DNA of 64,000 nt from Aestuariimicrobium soli (lineage in GTDB: Bacteria > Actinomycetota > Actinomycetes > Propionibacteriales > Propionibacteriaceae), in the NCBI RefSeq assembly GCF_051192575.1, contig NZ_JBPJSQ010000006.1, forward strand, positions 372,001 through 436,000, given 5' to 3'. The notes under the pieces are model-generated. The model was not told the DNA's origin, did no database searches, and worked only from the letters and a program-made list of their open reading frames with translations. The position numbers and the translations under genes were made by a program. Of this stretch, positions 1-8,680 are shown in pieces (within the stretch, counting starts at the first letter, position 1; every line of letters begins with the position of its first letter).

Positions 1-894
1 GTGCTCGAGGGCTCGGACTTCGCGACGGTCGGCGAGATCTTCTCGGTGGAGAAGAACGCCGAGCGCAAGAAGCCGTTCGACATCCGCACGGTGATGCGCG
101 CGCTGGCCGATGCCGACCACGAGCCGCTCGAACGGTGGGCCGGCATGGCCGATGCCGAGACCTCGGTGGTGCACGACACGACGCTGGGTGGCATGCCGAT
201 CCAGCTCATCGGTATCGAGTCGAAGGCGGTGGCCCGCGCCGGGTTCCTGCCCGCCGACGGCCCCGACCAGTTCACCGCCGGAACGCTGTTCCCGCGGTCG
301 TCGAAGAAGACCGCGCGGGCCATCAACGCGGCCTCGGGGAATCGTCCGCTGGTGGTGTTGGCGAACCTGTCGGGCTTCGACGGGTCGCCCGAGAGCCTGC
401 GGCACCTGCAGTTGGAGTACGGCGCCGAGATCGGCCGGGCCATGGTCAACTTCCGGGGCCCGATCGTGTTCGTGGTGATCTCGCGCTACCACGGCGGCGC
501 GTTCGTGGTGTTCTCGAAGGCACTCAACCCGCAGATCACCGTGCTGGCACTCGAGGGCTCGTACGCCTCGGTGATCGGTGGGGCCCCGGCCGCTGCCGTG
601 GTCTTCTCGCGGGACGTCGCCAAGCGGGTCGAGGAGGACACCCGGGTCATCGACCTGCGCGGTCGGGTCGAGTCCGCCCGCGACGAGCAGCGTTCGCTGC
701 TGCAGGCCGAGCTGGAGGATCTGCGTCAGCAGGTGCGAGCCGAGATGATCTCGACCGTGGCCCAGGAGTTCGACGGGGTGCACTCGATCGAGCGCGCCGT
801 CGAGGTCGGGTCCGTCGACGAGATCGTCTCGGTGGCCAGGCTTCGTCCGCGCATCATCGAGATCCTGCGCGCGGCGCGGGAGTCCAACGCCTGA
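1..894 (+). CDS. Biotin-dependent acyl-CoA carboxylase, carboxyltransferase C-terminal part (5' end outside window)
   Basis: The reading frame is open from the first base and ends with TGA at 892-894, so the true start lies upstream; the GTG at position 1 is probably internal. The protein resembles the C-terminal half of a carboxyltransferase domain of acetyl/propionyl-CoA carboxylases: segments such as LVVLANLSGFDGS and GGAFVVFSKALNP match the acyl-CoA-side fold where carboxybiotin hands its carboxyl group to the acyl-CoA. The phrase order recalls the large single-chain carboxylases of some actinobacteria, but that is from memory. The last 80 residues form a charged, probably coiled-coil tail. 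Family confident; substrate not determinable here. Confidence 0.75.
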   Translation: MLEGSDFATVGEIFSVEKNAERKKPFDIRTVMRALADADHEPLERWAGMADAETSVVHDTTLGGMPIQLIGIESKAVARAGFLPADGPDQFTAGTLFPRSSKKTARAINAASGNRPLVVLANLSGFDGSPESLRHLQLEYGAEIGRAMVNFRGPIVFVVISRYHGGAFVVFSKALNPQITVLALEGSYASVIGGAPAAAVVFSRDVAKRVEEDTRVIDLRGRVESARDEQRSLLQAELEDLRQQVRAEMISTVAQEFDGVHSIERAVEVGSVDEIVSVARLRPRIIEILRAARESNA

Positions 895-916
895 CCGATC
901 CAGAACGGCGTCACCC
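895..916. repeat. Possible degenerate half of the 77-bp palindromic element
   Basis: Directly after the carboxylase stop the sequence is close to the reverse complement of the right arm of the palindrome at 44529-44607 (18 of 20 positions by eye). I found no matching partner arm, so this would be a decayed copy or chance. Confidence 0.3.
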
Positions 917-981
917 AAAGTTCAGGCGCTCCCCACGCGGCGGTCACGCCCTCGCGCGCGCCCAACTGGCAGGCTGGAGGC

Positions 982-1764
982 ATGACCTGGCGCCCCCAAC
1001 TCGTCGCCCTCGACATCGACGGAACCCTGCTCGACCACGACGGCGGCATGCCTGATTCGGTGCATCGGGCGGTGAGGTCGGTCGTCGAGGCGGGGGTTCC
1101 CGTGGTGCTGGCCACTGGACGAGGCTGGTTCTCGACCCGCCCCATCGCCGAACACCTCGGCCTTCCCCAGGGGCACCAGATCTGCTCCAACGGCGCGGTG
1201 ATCGTGCACTACCCGCCGTTCGAGCTGAAGGTGGTGCAGACCTTCGACCCCGGGCCCGTGATCCGCCGCGTGCACGAGTTGGCGCCGAACGCCGCCATCG
1301 CCGTCGAGATCATCGGCACCGGCTACCGGCTCAACAAGCCCTTTCCCGACGGCGACCTGCAGGGCGACATCGTCATCGAGACCGTCGAACAGCTGGCCGC
1401 CGAACCCGCCAGTCGCGTGGTGATTCGCGACCCCGAGGCCGACATCACCGAGTTCGAGGAACTCGCGCAGCACGTCGGCATGCACGGCGTCAGCTACGCG
1501 ATCGGCTGGTCGACCTGGCTCGACATCGCACCCGAGGGCGTCAACAAGGCCTCCGCCCTGGCGACGGTGGCCTCCGAACTGGGCGTGCAGCAGGCCGACG
1601 TGCTGGCGCTCGGCGACGGTTTCAACGACGTCGAGATGCTGACCTGGGCCGGGCGCGGCGTCGCGATGGGCAACGCGCATGACGGGGTGAAGGCCGTGGC
1701 CGACCACACCACGGGCCACTTCGACGACGACGGCACCGCCGAAGAACTGGCCCGCTGGTTCTGA
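982..1764 (+). CDS. Cof-type HAD-IIB family hydrolase
   Basis: Predicted cytoplasmic Mg2+-dependent phosphatase of 260 residues. HAD motif I is LVALDIDGTLLDHDG near residues 8-22 (nucleophile and acid/base Asp), motif II is the Thr of VVLATGRGW, and the C-terminal motif IV is ALGDGFNDVEML followed by GVAMGNA, the hallmark of the Cof/IIB branch that acts on sugar phosphates and similar small phosphoesters. The large cap lies between motifs II and III. The ATG is preceded by GGAGG at short spacing. It converges on serS with a 13-nt gap. The natural substrate cannot be read from sequence. Confidence 0.88.
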   Translation: MTWRPQLVALDIDGTLLDHDGGMPDSVHRAVRSVVEAGVPVVLATGRGWFSTRPIAEHLGLPQGHQICSNGAVIVHYPPFELKVVQTFDPGPVIRRVHELAPNAAIAVEIIGTGYRLNKPFPDGDLQGDIVIETVEQLAAEPASRVVIRDPEADITEFEELAQHVGMHGVSYAIGWSTWLDIAPEGVNKASALATVASELGVQQADVLALGDGFNDVEMLTWAGRGVAMGNAHDGVKAVADHTTGHFDDDGTAEELARWF

Positions 1765-1777
1765 CCCTGGTGGGGAC

Positions 1778-3052
1778 TCAGCTTGCAGGGGTCAGGAACT
1801 CGGCCCCACCGAAGTAGGGACGAAGCGCCTGCGGCAGCCGCACCGAACCGTCGGCCTGCTGGTGGTTCTCGAGGATCATGATGATCGGACGAGCCATCGA
1901 GCACAGGGTGCCGTTGAGCGTGGCAACGGGCGCGACCCCCTCGTCACCGCGCGCGCGGATGTTGAGTCGGCGCGCCTGGAAGTCGGTGCAGTTCGAGGCC
2001 GAGGTGATCTCGCGGTAGCGGTTCTGGCTCGGCACCCAGCCGTAGCAGTCGAACTTGCGCGCCGCCGACAGGCCGAGGTCGCCGGCGGCCACGTCGAGCA
2101 CCTGGTAGGGAATCTCGAGCAGCTCGATGAACTCCTTCTCGAAGCCCAGCAGCTTCTGGTGCCACTCCTCGGCGTCGGCGGGGTCGCAGTGCACGAACAT
2201 CTCGACCTTGTCGAACCAGTGCACCCGGAAGATGCCGCGGGTGTCCTTGCCGTAGGAGCCGGCCTCGCGCCGGTAGCAGGGGCTGAACGCCACGTACTGC
2301 CGGGGCAGGGTGCCGGCCTCGAGGATCTCGTCGGAGTGGTAGGCCGCCAACGCCACCTCGGAGGTGCCGACCAGGTACAGGTCGTCGGCCTCGAGGCGGT
2401 AGACGTCCTGAGCGGCCTGGCCGAGGAAGCCGGTGCCCTCCATCGCCTCGGGCTTGACCAGCGCCGGCGGGATCATCGGGGTGAAGCCCCACTCGGCAGC
2501 CTTCAGCATGGCGAGGTTGAGCAACGCCAGCTCGAGCTGGGCACCCACGCCGGTGAGGAAGTAGAACCGACTTCCGGACACCTTGGCGCCGCGCTCCATG
2601 TCGATGGCCTTCAGCTTCTCACCCAGCACGAGGTGGTCGACCGGATCGAAACCCTCGGCCGCGAAGTCGCGCGGGGTGCCGACGGTCTCGAGCAGCACGC
2701 CGTCGTCCTCGCCGCCGGCGGGAACCCCGTCGATGACCAGGTTGCCGATCTGGCGCAGCAGCTCGTCGTAGCGGGTTCCGGCCGCATCGGCCTCGGCCTG
2801 CGCCGCCTTCACCCGGGCCGCCAGGTCCTTGGTGCGGGCGAGCAGGGCAGCCTTCTCGTCCCCGGACGCCTGGGCGACCTGCTTGCCGAGGTCCTTCTGC
2901 TCGGCCCGCAACGACTCGAACGCGACGATGCCGGAGCGTCGGGCCTCGTCGGCCGCGATCAGTTCGTCGACGATCTCGACCGACTCCCCGCGCGCGGTCT
3001 GGGAGCGACGGATGCGGTCGGGGTCGGTGCGCAGCAGCTTCGGGTCGATCAT
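1778..3052 (-). CDS. serS: Seryl-tRNA synthetase
   Basis: Class II aminoacyl-tRNA synthetase of 424 residues, the normal length, charging tRNA-Ser. The N-terminal 110 residues are the long helical tRNA-binding arm (coiled coil rich in Ala, Lys and Glu). The catalytic core shows motif 2 (YRREAGSYGKDTRGIFRVHWF) in positions around 265-285 and motif 3 around ARPIIMILENHQ, with the serine/ATP pocket text TSASNCTDFQARR between them. The ATG at 3052 lies six bases behind a TAGGCT -10 box, so the mRNA is probably leaderless. Motif 3 region reads LNGTLCSMARP, slightly different from the usual LNGSGLAVGR form. Confidence 0.97.
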   Translation of the reverse strand: MIDPKLLRTDPDRIRRSQTARGESVEIVDELIAADEARRSGIVAFESLRAEQKDLGKQVAQASGDEKAALLARTKDLAARVKAAQAEADAAGTRYDELLRQIGNLVIDGVPAGGEDDGVLLETVGTPRDFAAEGFDPVDHLVLGEKLKAIDMERGAKVSGSRFYFLTGVGAQLELALLNLAMLKAAEWGFTPMIPPALVKPEAMEGTGFLGQAAQDVYRLEADDLYLVGTSEVALAAYHSDEILEAGTLPRQYVAFSPCYRREAGSYGKDTRGIFRVHWFDKVEMFVHCDPADAEEWHQKLLGFEKEFIELLEIPYQVLDVAAGDLGLSAARKFDCYGWVPSQNRYREITSASNCTDFQARRLNIRARGDEGVAPVATLNGTLCSMARPIIMILENHQQADGSVRLPQALRPYFGGAEFLTPAS

Positions 3053-3058
3053 GGGGTC

Positions 3059-3064
3059 AGCCTA
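3059..3064 (-). promoter_or_regulatory. -10 box (TAGGCT) of serS
   Basis: TAGGCT on the minus strand, six bases before the serS ATG; spacing suits a leaderless transcript. Confidence 0.6.
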
Positions 3065-3103
3065 TCGGCAGCCCTCGTCCGTGGTCGCGCGCGATTCCCG
3101 CCC

Positions 3104-3457
3104 TCACTCGGGCATGCTCGGGAACCGATGCACCTCCTGCGGCCAGTCCAGGGCGACGGCCACCTTGCCCGCCCAGTGCCGCGCGGCCTCGTCGTCGGGC
3201 ACCGCGATCACGGTGAATCCACCCAGATGCTCCTTGGTCTCGGTGAAGGGTCCGTCGGTGAACACCGGACGATCCCCGTCGGCGGTCACCGAGAACAGCG
3301 CCGTCGTGGCGTCAATGCCGCCATCGGCGAAGACGAAGACACCCGCCTCCTTCATCTCCTCGAGCACCGCCAGGGAACGGTCGCGCTTGTCGATCAGCTG
3401 CTCGTGGGTGTGCTCGGGCACCCACTCGTCGTTGAAGGCGATCAGGTACTGGGGCAT
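3104..3457 (-). CDS. YciI-like/DGPF-domain protein
   Basis: A 117-residue protein of the YCII/DGPF family: the diagnostic FTDGPFTETKEHLGGF segment is at residues 66-81. Family members are small ferredoxin-fold alpha/beta proteins, often encoded near ECF sigma factors; their activity is mostly unknown. No sigma factor is next to this one. Start at 3457 is supported by a GAGAGG Shine-Dalgarno 6-10 nt upstream; longer in-frame extensions upstream have no such support and would run through the palindrome at 3587-3661. Confidence 0.85.
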   Translation of the reverse strand: MPQYLIAFNDEWVPEHTHEQLIDKRDRSLAVLEEMKEAGVFVFADGGIDATTALFSVTADGDRPVFTDGPFTETKEHLGGFTVIAVPDDEAARHWAGKVAVALDWPQEVHRFPSMPE

Positions 3458-3586
3458 GGCTGGTTCCTCTCGATCGGGTGACGGCGACTGCGCGTCACAC
3501 CTCATCCACGAACGGGACTCTCCCCATTCGACACGTTCGCCCACCTCCGCGCAGCCTGTCGCCCGATTCAGCGTCGCCCGATTCAG

Positions 3587-3661
3587 CGCCACAACCCGCA
3601 CGCGGGCTGCGTGCACCCCCTCAACAAGGCCTCGCGTCGAGCCCGCGTGCGGGTTGTGGCG
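3587..3661. repeat. 75-bp intergenic palindrome with perfect 22-bp arms
   Basis: Bases 3587-3608 and 3640-3661 are perfect reverse complements, separated by 31 bases. It lies between divergently transcribed genes, directly against the -10 box of the PAP2-kinase gene (3667). There is no T-run, so it is not a classical terminator. Confidence 0.85.
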
Positions 3662-3666
3662 GCGGC

Positions 3667-3672
3667 TAGGCT
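3667..3672 (+). promoter_or_regulatory. -10 box (TAGGCT) of the PAP2-diacylglycerol kinase gene
   Basis: TAGGCT with seven bases to the ATG at 3680; identical hexamer to the serS box. The preceding palindrome ends six bases before it and would overlap the -35 region. Confidence 0.55.
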
Positions 3673-3679
3673 GCCGCGC

Positions 3680-5239
3680 ATGAGAGGCCGCACACCGTTC
3701 GCCGCGTGGGTGACCCTGGCATTCGCGGCCGCGTTCGCCCTCTGCAGCTGGCTGACCCTCGGCACCGGCGCGCTGTCGCCCCTCGACCACGCTCACCCGA
3801 CCGTGCGCCCGGGCACGTGGTGGGCCGAGGCGGCCACCGCGATCGCCTTCGTCACCCAACCGATCTTCGTGATGCCCGCGCTCGCGCTCGCCGTCGGCGG
3901 TTGGGCCGTGCGCGCCAACCTGCGCCGGCTCGCCTCGGCCGTCGTCGCCGCCGTGGTCGTGGGCTGGGCAGCCGAACAGGTCGCCAAACGCGTCTTCCAC
4001 CGGGAGCGCCCCGCCCACGACTTCGGCGACCTGTCCACGGCCCACGGTTTCTCGTACCCCTCGGGCCATGTCGTGGCCTTCACGGTCGCCGCCATCCTGG
4101 TCTCGGTCGCCGTGGCCGTCAGCCGACGTCGGCGCCGCCAGCAACTGGTGGTGAGGCTGCTGGCCGTGCTCGTGGTGCTGGCCGTCGCCCTGAACCGGTG
4201 GCTGCTCGGGGTGCACCACACCACCGACCTGATCGGCGGGGTGCTCCTCGGCGGCCTGGTCACCGCCGCCTCACTGTGGGCGTGCGGGGTGCACGTCGAC
4301 CCCCGCTGGGCGCTGCTGTTGCCCTCGTCCGCCCCCACCGTCGACACCCGCCGACGCTGCGCCGTCGTCGTCAACCCCACCAAGGTGATCGATCTGGCCA
4401 CCTTCCGCCGGGTGCTGACCAGGGAGCTCACGGTGCGCGGCTGGGCCGACCCGCTGTGGTTCGAGACCACCGTGGACGACCCGGGTCACCGCATGACCCG
4501 TGACGCCCTCGCGGCCGGCGCAGACCTGGTGCTGGCCGCCGGCGGGGACGGCACCGTGCGCGTCGTCGCCTCGGAGCTCGCCCATTCCGACGTGCCCCTG
4601 GGACTCATCCCGTCGGGCACCGCCAACCTGCTCGCCCGCAACCTGCGCGTGCCCGCCGACCTCGACGCCGCCCTCGCCCTGGCCCTCGACGGCAAGGCCT
4701 CCCCCATCGACCTGGTGCGGGTCACCGTCGAGGGACGAGCCGACGCCTCGACCCACGTCGCCGTGATGGGCGGACTCGGTATCGACGGGCTGGTGATGGC
4801 CTCGACCGACCCGCGCCTCAAGAAGACGGTGAAGTCGGTGGCGTACGGCGTGGCCATCGCCCAGAACATCGCCACCCCTCCCACGGAGGCCACCATCACC
4901 CTCGACGGCCACGTCATTCACGAGGGCCCGGCCACGCTGATGCTGGTGGGCAACGTCGGCGAGGTGCAGGCCGGTCTGGCCCTGTTCCCCGATGCGGACG
5001 CCGGCGACGGCCTGCTCGACGTGCTGGTGACCGCTCCCCGCAACCTGGGCGAGTGGTTCGCCTACGGTGTCGGGGTGCTGCTGCGCCGCAAGCACAAGGT
5101 GGTCATGAAGCAGGGCCGGCACCTGCACATCGAGGTGGCCCAGCCCCTGCCCTACGAGCTCGACGGCGACACCGTCGACGACGTGACCAGCTTCGACGCC
5201 CGGGTCGAACCCGGGTGCCTGCTCGTCGTCCGCCCCTGA
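3680..5239 (+). CDS. Fused PAP2-family phosphatase / diacylglycerol kinase-like lipid kinase
   Basis: A 519-residue fusion. Residues 1-205 are a multi-pass PAP2 (type 2 phosphatidic acid phosphatase) domain: signature 1 KRVFHRERP at 103-111, signature 2 PSGH at 127-130, signature 3 around VHHTTDLIGG at 178-187. Residues 226-519 are a soluble DAGK/sphingosine kinase-type catalytic domain with VVNPTK at 229, the nucleotide loop GGDGTVR at 288-294 and PSGTANLLARNLRVP from 311. One domain would remove and the other add phosphate on lipid headgroups, so the pair may remodel phosphatidic acid/diacylglycerol or isoprenoid phosphates at the membrane. In-frame codons upstream of 3680 cross the palindrome and promoter, so the ATG at 3680 is preferred. 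Confidence 0.88.
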   Translation: MRGRTPFAAWVTLAFAAAFALCSWLTLGTGALSPLDHAHPTVRPGTWWAEAATAIAFVTQPIFVMPALALAVGGWAVRANLRRLASAVVAAVVVGWAAEQVAKRVFHRERPAHDFGDLSTAHGFSYPSGHVVAFTVAAILVSVAVAVSRRRRRQQLVVRLLAVLVVLAVALNRWLLGVHHTTDLIGGVLLGGLVTAASLWACGVHVDPRWALLLPSSAPTVDTRRRCAVVVNPTKVIDLATFRRVLTRELTVRGWADPLWFETTVDDPGHRMTRDALAAGADLVLAAGGDGTVRVVASELAHSDVPLGLIPSGTANLLARNLRVPADLDAALALALDGKASPIDLVRVTVEGRADASTHVAVMGGLGIDGLVMASTDPRLKKTVKSVAYGVAIAQNIATPPTEATITLDGHVIHEGPATLMLVGNVGEVQAGLALFPDADAGDGLLDVLVTAPRNLGEWFAYGVGVLLRRKHKVVMKQGRHLHIEVAQPLPYELDGDTVDDVTSFDARVEPGCLLVVRP

Positions 5240-5244
5240 GGAAG

Positions 5245-5289
5245 CCAGCCCCGACTCGTCCAGCCCCGACCCGTCCAGCCCCGACCCGT
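5245..5289. repeat. Three 15-bp tandem repeats between convergent genes
   Basis: Units CCAGCCCCGACYCGT at 5245, 5260 and 5275, filling the gap between the kinase stop and the pheA stop and running into the last codon of pheA. Confidence 0.85.
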
Positions 5290-6206
5290 CAGCCGTCCAG
5301 TGACGCCACCCACGCGCGGGCGGCGGCGTGCTCCTCGTCCGACGTTCCCCGGGCGAGCGAGGGCTGCGCGCGATCGGCGCGCGGGTAGGAGCCGAGGAAG
5401 ACCACGTCCTTGCAGACCCGCCTGAGTCCCCGCAGGGCCTCGTTCATGCGAGCATCACGCAGGTGGCCGTCGGCGTCGATCGAGAAGCAGTACGAGCCCA
5501 GCGTCGTCTTGGTGGGGCGCGACTCGATGCGCGACAGGTTGATCCCCCGGGTGGCGAACTGTTCGAGGATCTCCAGCAGCGCACCGGGGTGGTCCTCGTG
5601 CATGTAGGCGACCAGCGTCGTCTTGTCGGCGCCGGTGCGCTCGGGCACGGCGCCCGCCCGCGCGACCAGCACGAAGCGGGTGACGGCGGCCTCGTTGTCG
5701 GCGATCTCGTCGGCGGCCAGCTCGAGCCCGTACATGTCGCCGGCCACGCGGGCCGACACGGCAGCGTCAAACTTCGAGGCGGGGTCCGAAACCTCCTGCG
5801 CGGCCCCGGCGGTCGACCCGCCCTCGGTGACGGTCGCCTCCGGCAGGTTCGTCCGCAACCAGTCGCGGCACTGCGCGGCGGCGTGCGGGTGGGTGAGCAC
5901 CCGCCGCACCGCCGACAGCGGGGTGCCGGGCCGCACGAACAGCCCGAACTGCACCGGCAGCAGCACCTCGCGGACGATCCGCAGCGGCTGGTCCGCCCCG
6001 CGACTCAGCGCCGTCAGCGTGTCGAGGGTGGCCGACACCCCACCCTCGACGGAGTTCTCGATCGGCACCAACGCCGCCGAGAGCTCACCGGAGGCGACCG
6101 CGTCGAGGGCCGCGCCCACCGTCGGCAGCGGCGTCCCGTCGCCCTCCCCGAGCGACAGCAGAGCCTGATGGGTGAAGGTTCCGGCCGGGCCGAAGTATCC
6201 GAGCAT
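5289..6206 (-). CDS. pheA: Prephenate dehydratase
   Basis: Converts prephenate to phenylpyruvate in phenylalanine synthesis. The 305-residue protein has the periplasmic-binding-like catalytic domain starting YFGPAGTFTHQAL, the catalytic TRF motif in AAVTRFVLVAR, and a C-terminal ACT domain with the ESRPTK segment that senses phenylalanine. It is monofunctional, without a chorismate mutase domain. The start is set at the ATG at 6206 because TACAGT at 6214-6219 is placed as a leaderless -10 box; a GTG at 6215 would overlap that box. Confidence 0.95.
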   Translation of the reverse strand: MLGYFGPAGTFTHQALLSLGEGDGTPLPTVGAALDAVASGELSAALVPIENSVEGGVSATLDTLTALSRGADQPLRIVREVLLPVQFGLFVRPGTPLSAVRRVLTHPHAAAQCRDWLRTNLPEATVTEGGSTAGAAQEVSDPASKFDAAVSARVAGDMYGLELAADEIADNEAAVTRFVLVARAGAVPERTGADKTTLVAYMHEDHPGALLEILEQFATRGINLSRIESRPTKTTLGSYCFSIDADGHLRDARMNEALRGLRRVCKDVVFLGSYPRADRAQPSLARGTSDEEHAAARAWVASLDG

Positions 6207-6213
6207 GTGCGTC

Positions 6214-6219
6214 ACTGTA
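6214..6219 (-). promoter_or_regulatory. -10 box (TACAGT) of pheA
   Basis: Minus-strand TACAGT, seven bases before the ATG at 6206; decides between the two candidate starts. Confidence 0.5.
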
Positions 6220-6284
6220 GGCCGCCCGACGATCGCAGGCGGTGGCCATCTCGCCCGGTCATGCCGCCGCCGACCGCCCGTCGG

Positions 6285-7172
6285 TCACTTCTCGATCAGC
6301 CGCACCGAGGCCACGGCGGCGTCGAACTCGGGCGAGAGTTCGCCCTGCACGGAGCCGCCGATCACCATCGCCACCACGAACCACTCGTTGGCGCTGTTCT
6401 GGAAGAAGACCGCGTCGAGCACCAGCGGGGCGTCGTTGACGGCCGAGACGAAGTCGATGGTGACGCGCCAGGCCGCCAGCCCCTCGCCGAGCCCCGGGTG
6501 GGCCGCCGAGTGGCGCAGCTTCGCGCCGACCGGGCGGTTCTGGTCGCCGCCGAAGGTGCGCTGCACGAGCGCCTGCATCGTCGCCGGCGCCGTCTGACCG
6601 ATCGTCTCGGGAATCAGCGACTGCTCGGGCACGCCCACGAAGAACTGCCCGTTCGAGCCCTGCGGGTTGACCTTCGAGGCATGCACGGTCGACAGGTACG
6701 GGTCGAAGAACGGCGACAGGTCGGACGACTTGCCCTCGTTGCGGAAGGTCCACCCGGACGACGCCGGCGCCTGCACGGTGAAGCGGTCCATCAGCGTGAT
6801 CCGCCCATCGGGCGCCGAGTACAGGTCGTTGTAGCCGTCCGCCGGGGTGCGGGTGGCGGCAGGTGAGACCGGACGCGGCCACGCCACATCGGGGCGGGCG
6901 TCGGCCCGCCGCTGGTTGGTGACCACGCCGATGCCGGCCATCACGGCCATCACGACGGCGATCACGGCGAGCCCGATCCAGACTGCCCGCATCACGCGGT
7001 CGCGCCGCGTGGGCACCGGCGTGACGGCCTCCCCGCCCGGCGGCGGGAACGCCTCGTCGCGGGTGGCCGAGAGCCACTGCGTCCACTGGCTGCCGTTCCA
7101 CCAGCGGTAGCGGGCCGAGACATCGGGGTCGGGGTACCACCCCGCTCGCAGTCGCGTGCCCTCATCAGCCAT
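6285..7172 (-). CDS. DUF2510-domain membrane-anchored protein
   Basis: A 295-residue protein of unknown function. Residues 11-35 (AGWYPDPDVSARYRWWNGSQW) are a DUF2510 module, a Trp-rich segment common at the N-terminus of actinobacterial membrane proteins. One transmembrane helix follows at about 62-84, so the remaining 200 residues are probably extracytoplasmic. The exported part has no motif I recognise. The gene is divergent from mycP, sharing a 96-bp intergenic region; a link to the ESX machine is possible from position alone. The ATG at 7172 sits seven bases behind TATCGT (leaderless). Confidence 0.75.
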   Translation of the reverse strand: MADEGTRLRAGWYPDPDVSARYRWWNGSQWTQWLSATRDEAFPPPGGEAVTPVPTRRDRVMRAVWIGLAVIAVVMAVMAGIGVVTNQRRADARPDVAWPRPVSPAATRTPADGYNDLYSAPDGRITLMDRFTVQAPASSGWTFRNEGKSSDLSPFFDPYLSTVHASKVNPQGSNGQFFVGVPEQSLIPETIGQTAPATMQALVQRTFGGDQNRPVGAKLRHSAAHPGLGEGLAAWRVTIDFVSAVNDAPLVLDAVFFQNSANEWFVVAMVIGGSVQGELSPEFDAAVASVRLIEK

Positions 7173-7179
7173 GGCGCAC

Positions 7180-7185
7180 ACGATA
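7180..7185 (-). promoter_or_regulatory. -10 box (TATCGT) of the DUF2510 gene
   Basis: Minus-strand TATCGT seven bases before the ATG at 7172. Confidence 0.45.
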
Positions 7186-7221
7186 GCCGCGCCCGATGTC
7201 ACCGACGCCCCTGTCAGCCAG

Positions 7222-7251
7222 ACCCTGCCACCGACGACCCTGCCACCGACG
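7222..7251. repeat. Two perfect 15-bp direct repeats in the mycP upstream region
   Basis: ACCCTGCCACCGACG occurs at 7222 and 7237, ending five bases before the mycP -10 box. Confidence 0.85.
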
Positions 7252-7256
7252 GCCAC

Positions 7257-7262
7257 TAGCCT
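7257..7262 (+). promoter_or_regulatory. -10 box (TAGCCT) of mycP
   Basis: TAGCCT six bases before the GTG at 7269; the intervening GAGGGG could also act as a ribosome site. Confidence 0.45.
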
Positions 7263-7268
7263 GAGGGG

Positions 7269-8618
7269 GTGACCACCACCCGCTCCCCCTGGCTCGCCCG
7301 CGCGGCCGTGACCGGCGTCGTGGTCTCGATCCTGTCGCTGCAGGCCCCCGCTGCGGCGCACGCCGAGGGCGAGCCGCTGGACGCGAAGCTCTGCCGGGCG
7401 AGCGCGCCCACGCCAGCCGCCGGTATTCCCACCATGTGGCACCTCGAGCGGCTGCACATGCAGCAGGCCTGGCAGCTCACCGACCCCCAGGGCCGTGCGC
7501 TCGACGGTCAGGGGGTGACCATCGCGGTGATCGACACCGGGGTGTCGAACCTCAACTCGGCCCTGCTCGACCCGCAGACGATCACCACCCTGAACTTCGT
7601 GCCCCTGGAGGACGACGAGAAGCTCGCTCCCCGCGGCGTCGGCGACACTGATCAGGGCATCAACTGCGGCCACGGAACGGGCGTGACGGCGGTCATCGTC
7701 GGTCAGCCCAACCTGGACCCCCGCACCAGTTACTCGGGCATCGCCCCCGGGGCCAGGGTGCTGGCCATGCGGGCCTTGAAGGCCGAGCCGACCAAGCAGG
7801 GCGGAACCCAGAAGGAAGACCCGACGTACACGATCCGGGCCATCGACGAAGCCGTGAAGCGCAAGGTCGATGTCATCAACATCTCGCAGGCCATGAGCTA
7901 CGGCACCCCGGAGTATGCGGCCGCCGTCAAGCGAGCCATCGACGCGGGCACCGTGGTGGTCGCCGCAGCCGGCAACAAGGACCAGAGCATCGATGGTGCC
8001 GCCTACCCCGCCAGCTACCCCGGCGTGATCTCGGTCGGCCTGTCGAACCCTCAGGACATCGCCCCGAAGGAGCTGGCCCACGCCGACTCCCGCAATCAGG
8101 TCACCGTGGCCGCGCCCGGAGTGGGCGTGCTCACCCTGCGCCCGAATCGTCCGCCGGCCGCCGGCAAGACCAGCGTCGCCGACCTGTTGGCCAATCAGGC
8201 CTACGTCAGCGAGACGGGGACGAGCTTCGCCACCCCGATCGTGTCGGGCCTGGTCGCCCTCATGCTGCAGCGTGAACCCGACCTGACGCCCGCCCAGATC
8301 AGGCAGCGACTCGTCGAGACCGCCGATCCTCCCGTGGGCTCGGTGCCCGACAAGAGCCTCGGCCATGGCGTGGTCAACCCGATGCGGGCCCTGACGGGTC
8401 CGGCCGTCTCGTCGAGCGGGCACCCCTCGTCCGAGACCAGCCTCGAGCCGGTCACGCCCCGCCACCCGGCCGAGGTCGACCGTCGTCCGATGTGGTACGC
8501 GCTGGCGGCCGCGGGCGCCGCCCTCGCGCTGGCCGGGGCGGGCCTGCTGATCAAGCTCGTGGTGCCGCCCGCCGACCGGCGCGGCTACCGCGCCGCCAGG
8601 CCCGACCGCTCGCGCTGA
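7269..8618 (+). CDS. mycP: Mycosin, type VII secretion-associated subtilisin-like serine protease
   Basis: Membrane-anchored S8 protease of ESX systems, needed for machine stability and substrate processing in the family. The 449 residues show a signal peptide (1-32), catalytic Asp89 in AVIDTGVS, His135 in CGHGTGV, the oxyanion Asn region AAAGN near 233-236, and Ser319 in ETGTSFATPIVSG. A C-terminal transmembrane helix at about 409-431 precedes a short basic tail. The catalytic set is complete. It converges on eccC, 62 bp away. Confidence 0.95.
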   Translation: MTTTRSPWLARAAVTGVVVSILSLQAPAAAHAEGEPLDAKLCRASAPTPAAGIPTMWHLERLHMQQAWQLTDPQGRALDGQGVTIAVIDTGVSNLNSALLDPQTITTLNFVPLEDDEKLAPRGVGDTDQGINCGHGTGVTAVIVGQPNLDPRTSYSGIAPGARVLAMRALKAEPTKQGGTQKEDPTYTIRAIDEAVKRKVDVINISQAMSYGTPEYAAAVKRAIDAGTVVVAAAGNKDQSIDGAAYPASYPGVISVGLSNPQDIAPKELAHADSRNQVTVAAPGVGVLTLRPNRPPAAGKTSVADLLANQAYVSETGTSFATPIVSGLVALMLQREPDLTPAQIRQRLVETADPPVGSVPDKSLGHGVVNPMRALTGPAVSSSGHPSSETSLEPVTPRHPAEVDRRPMWYALAAAGAALALAGAGLLIKLVVPPADRRGYRAARPDRSR

Positions 8619-8621
8619 CCA

Positions 8622-8680
8622 GCCTCTGGCCGGCCCACCCTCTGGCCAGCCAACCTTCGTGCCAGCCAACCCTGGGGGTC
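8622..8680. repeat. Degenerate ~16-bp tandem repeats between mycP and eccC
   Basis: Three or four diverged units built on CTCTGGCCAGCCAACC fill the whole gap between the two convergent stop codons. No hairpin terminator was seen here. Confidence 0.6.

Noticed and set aside
1862..3481. Long plus-strand open frame opposite serS
   Set aside because: No domain or ribosome site; serS on the other strand has full class II motifs.
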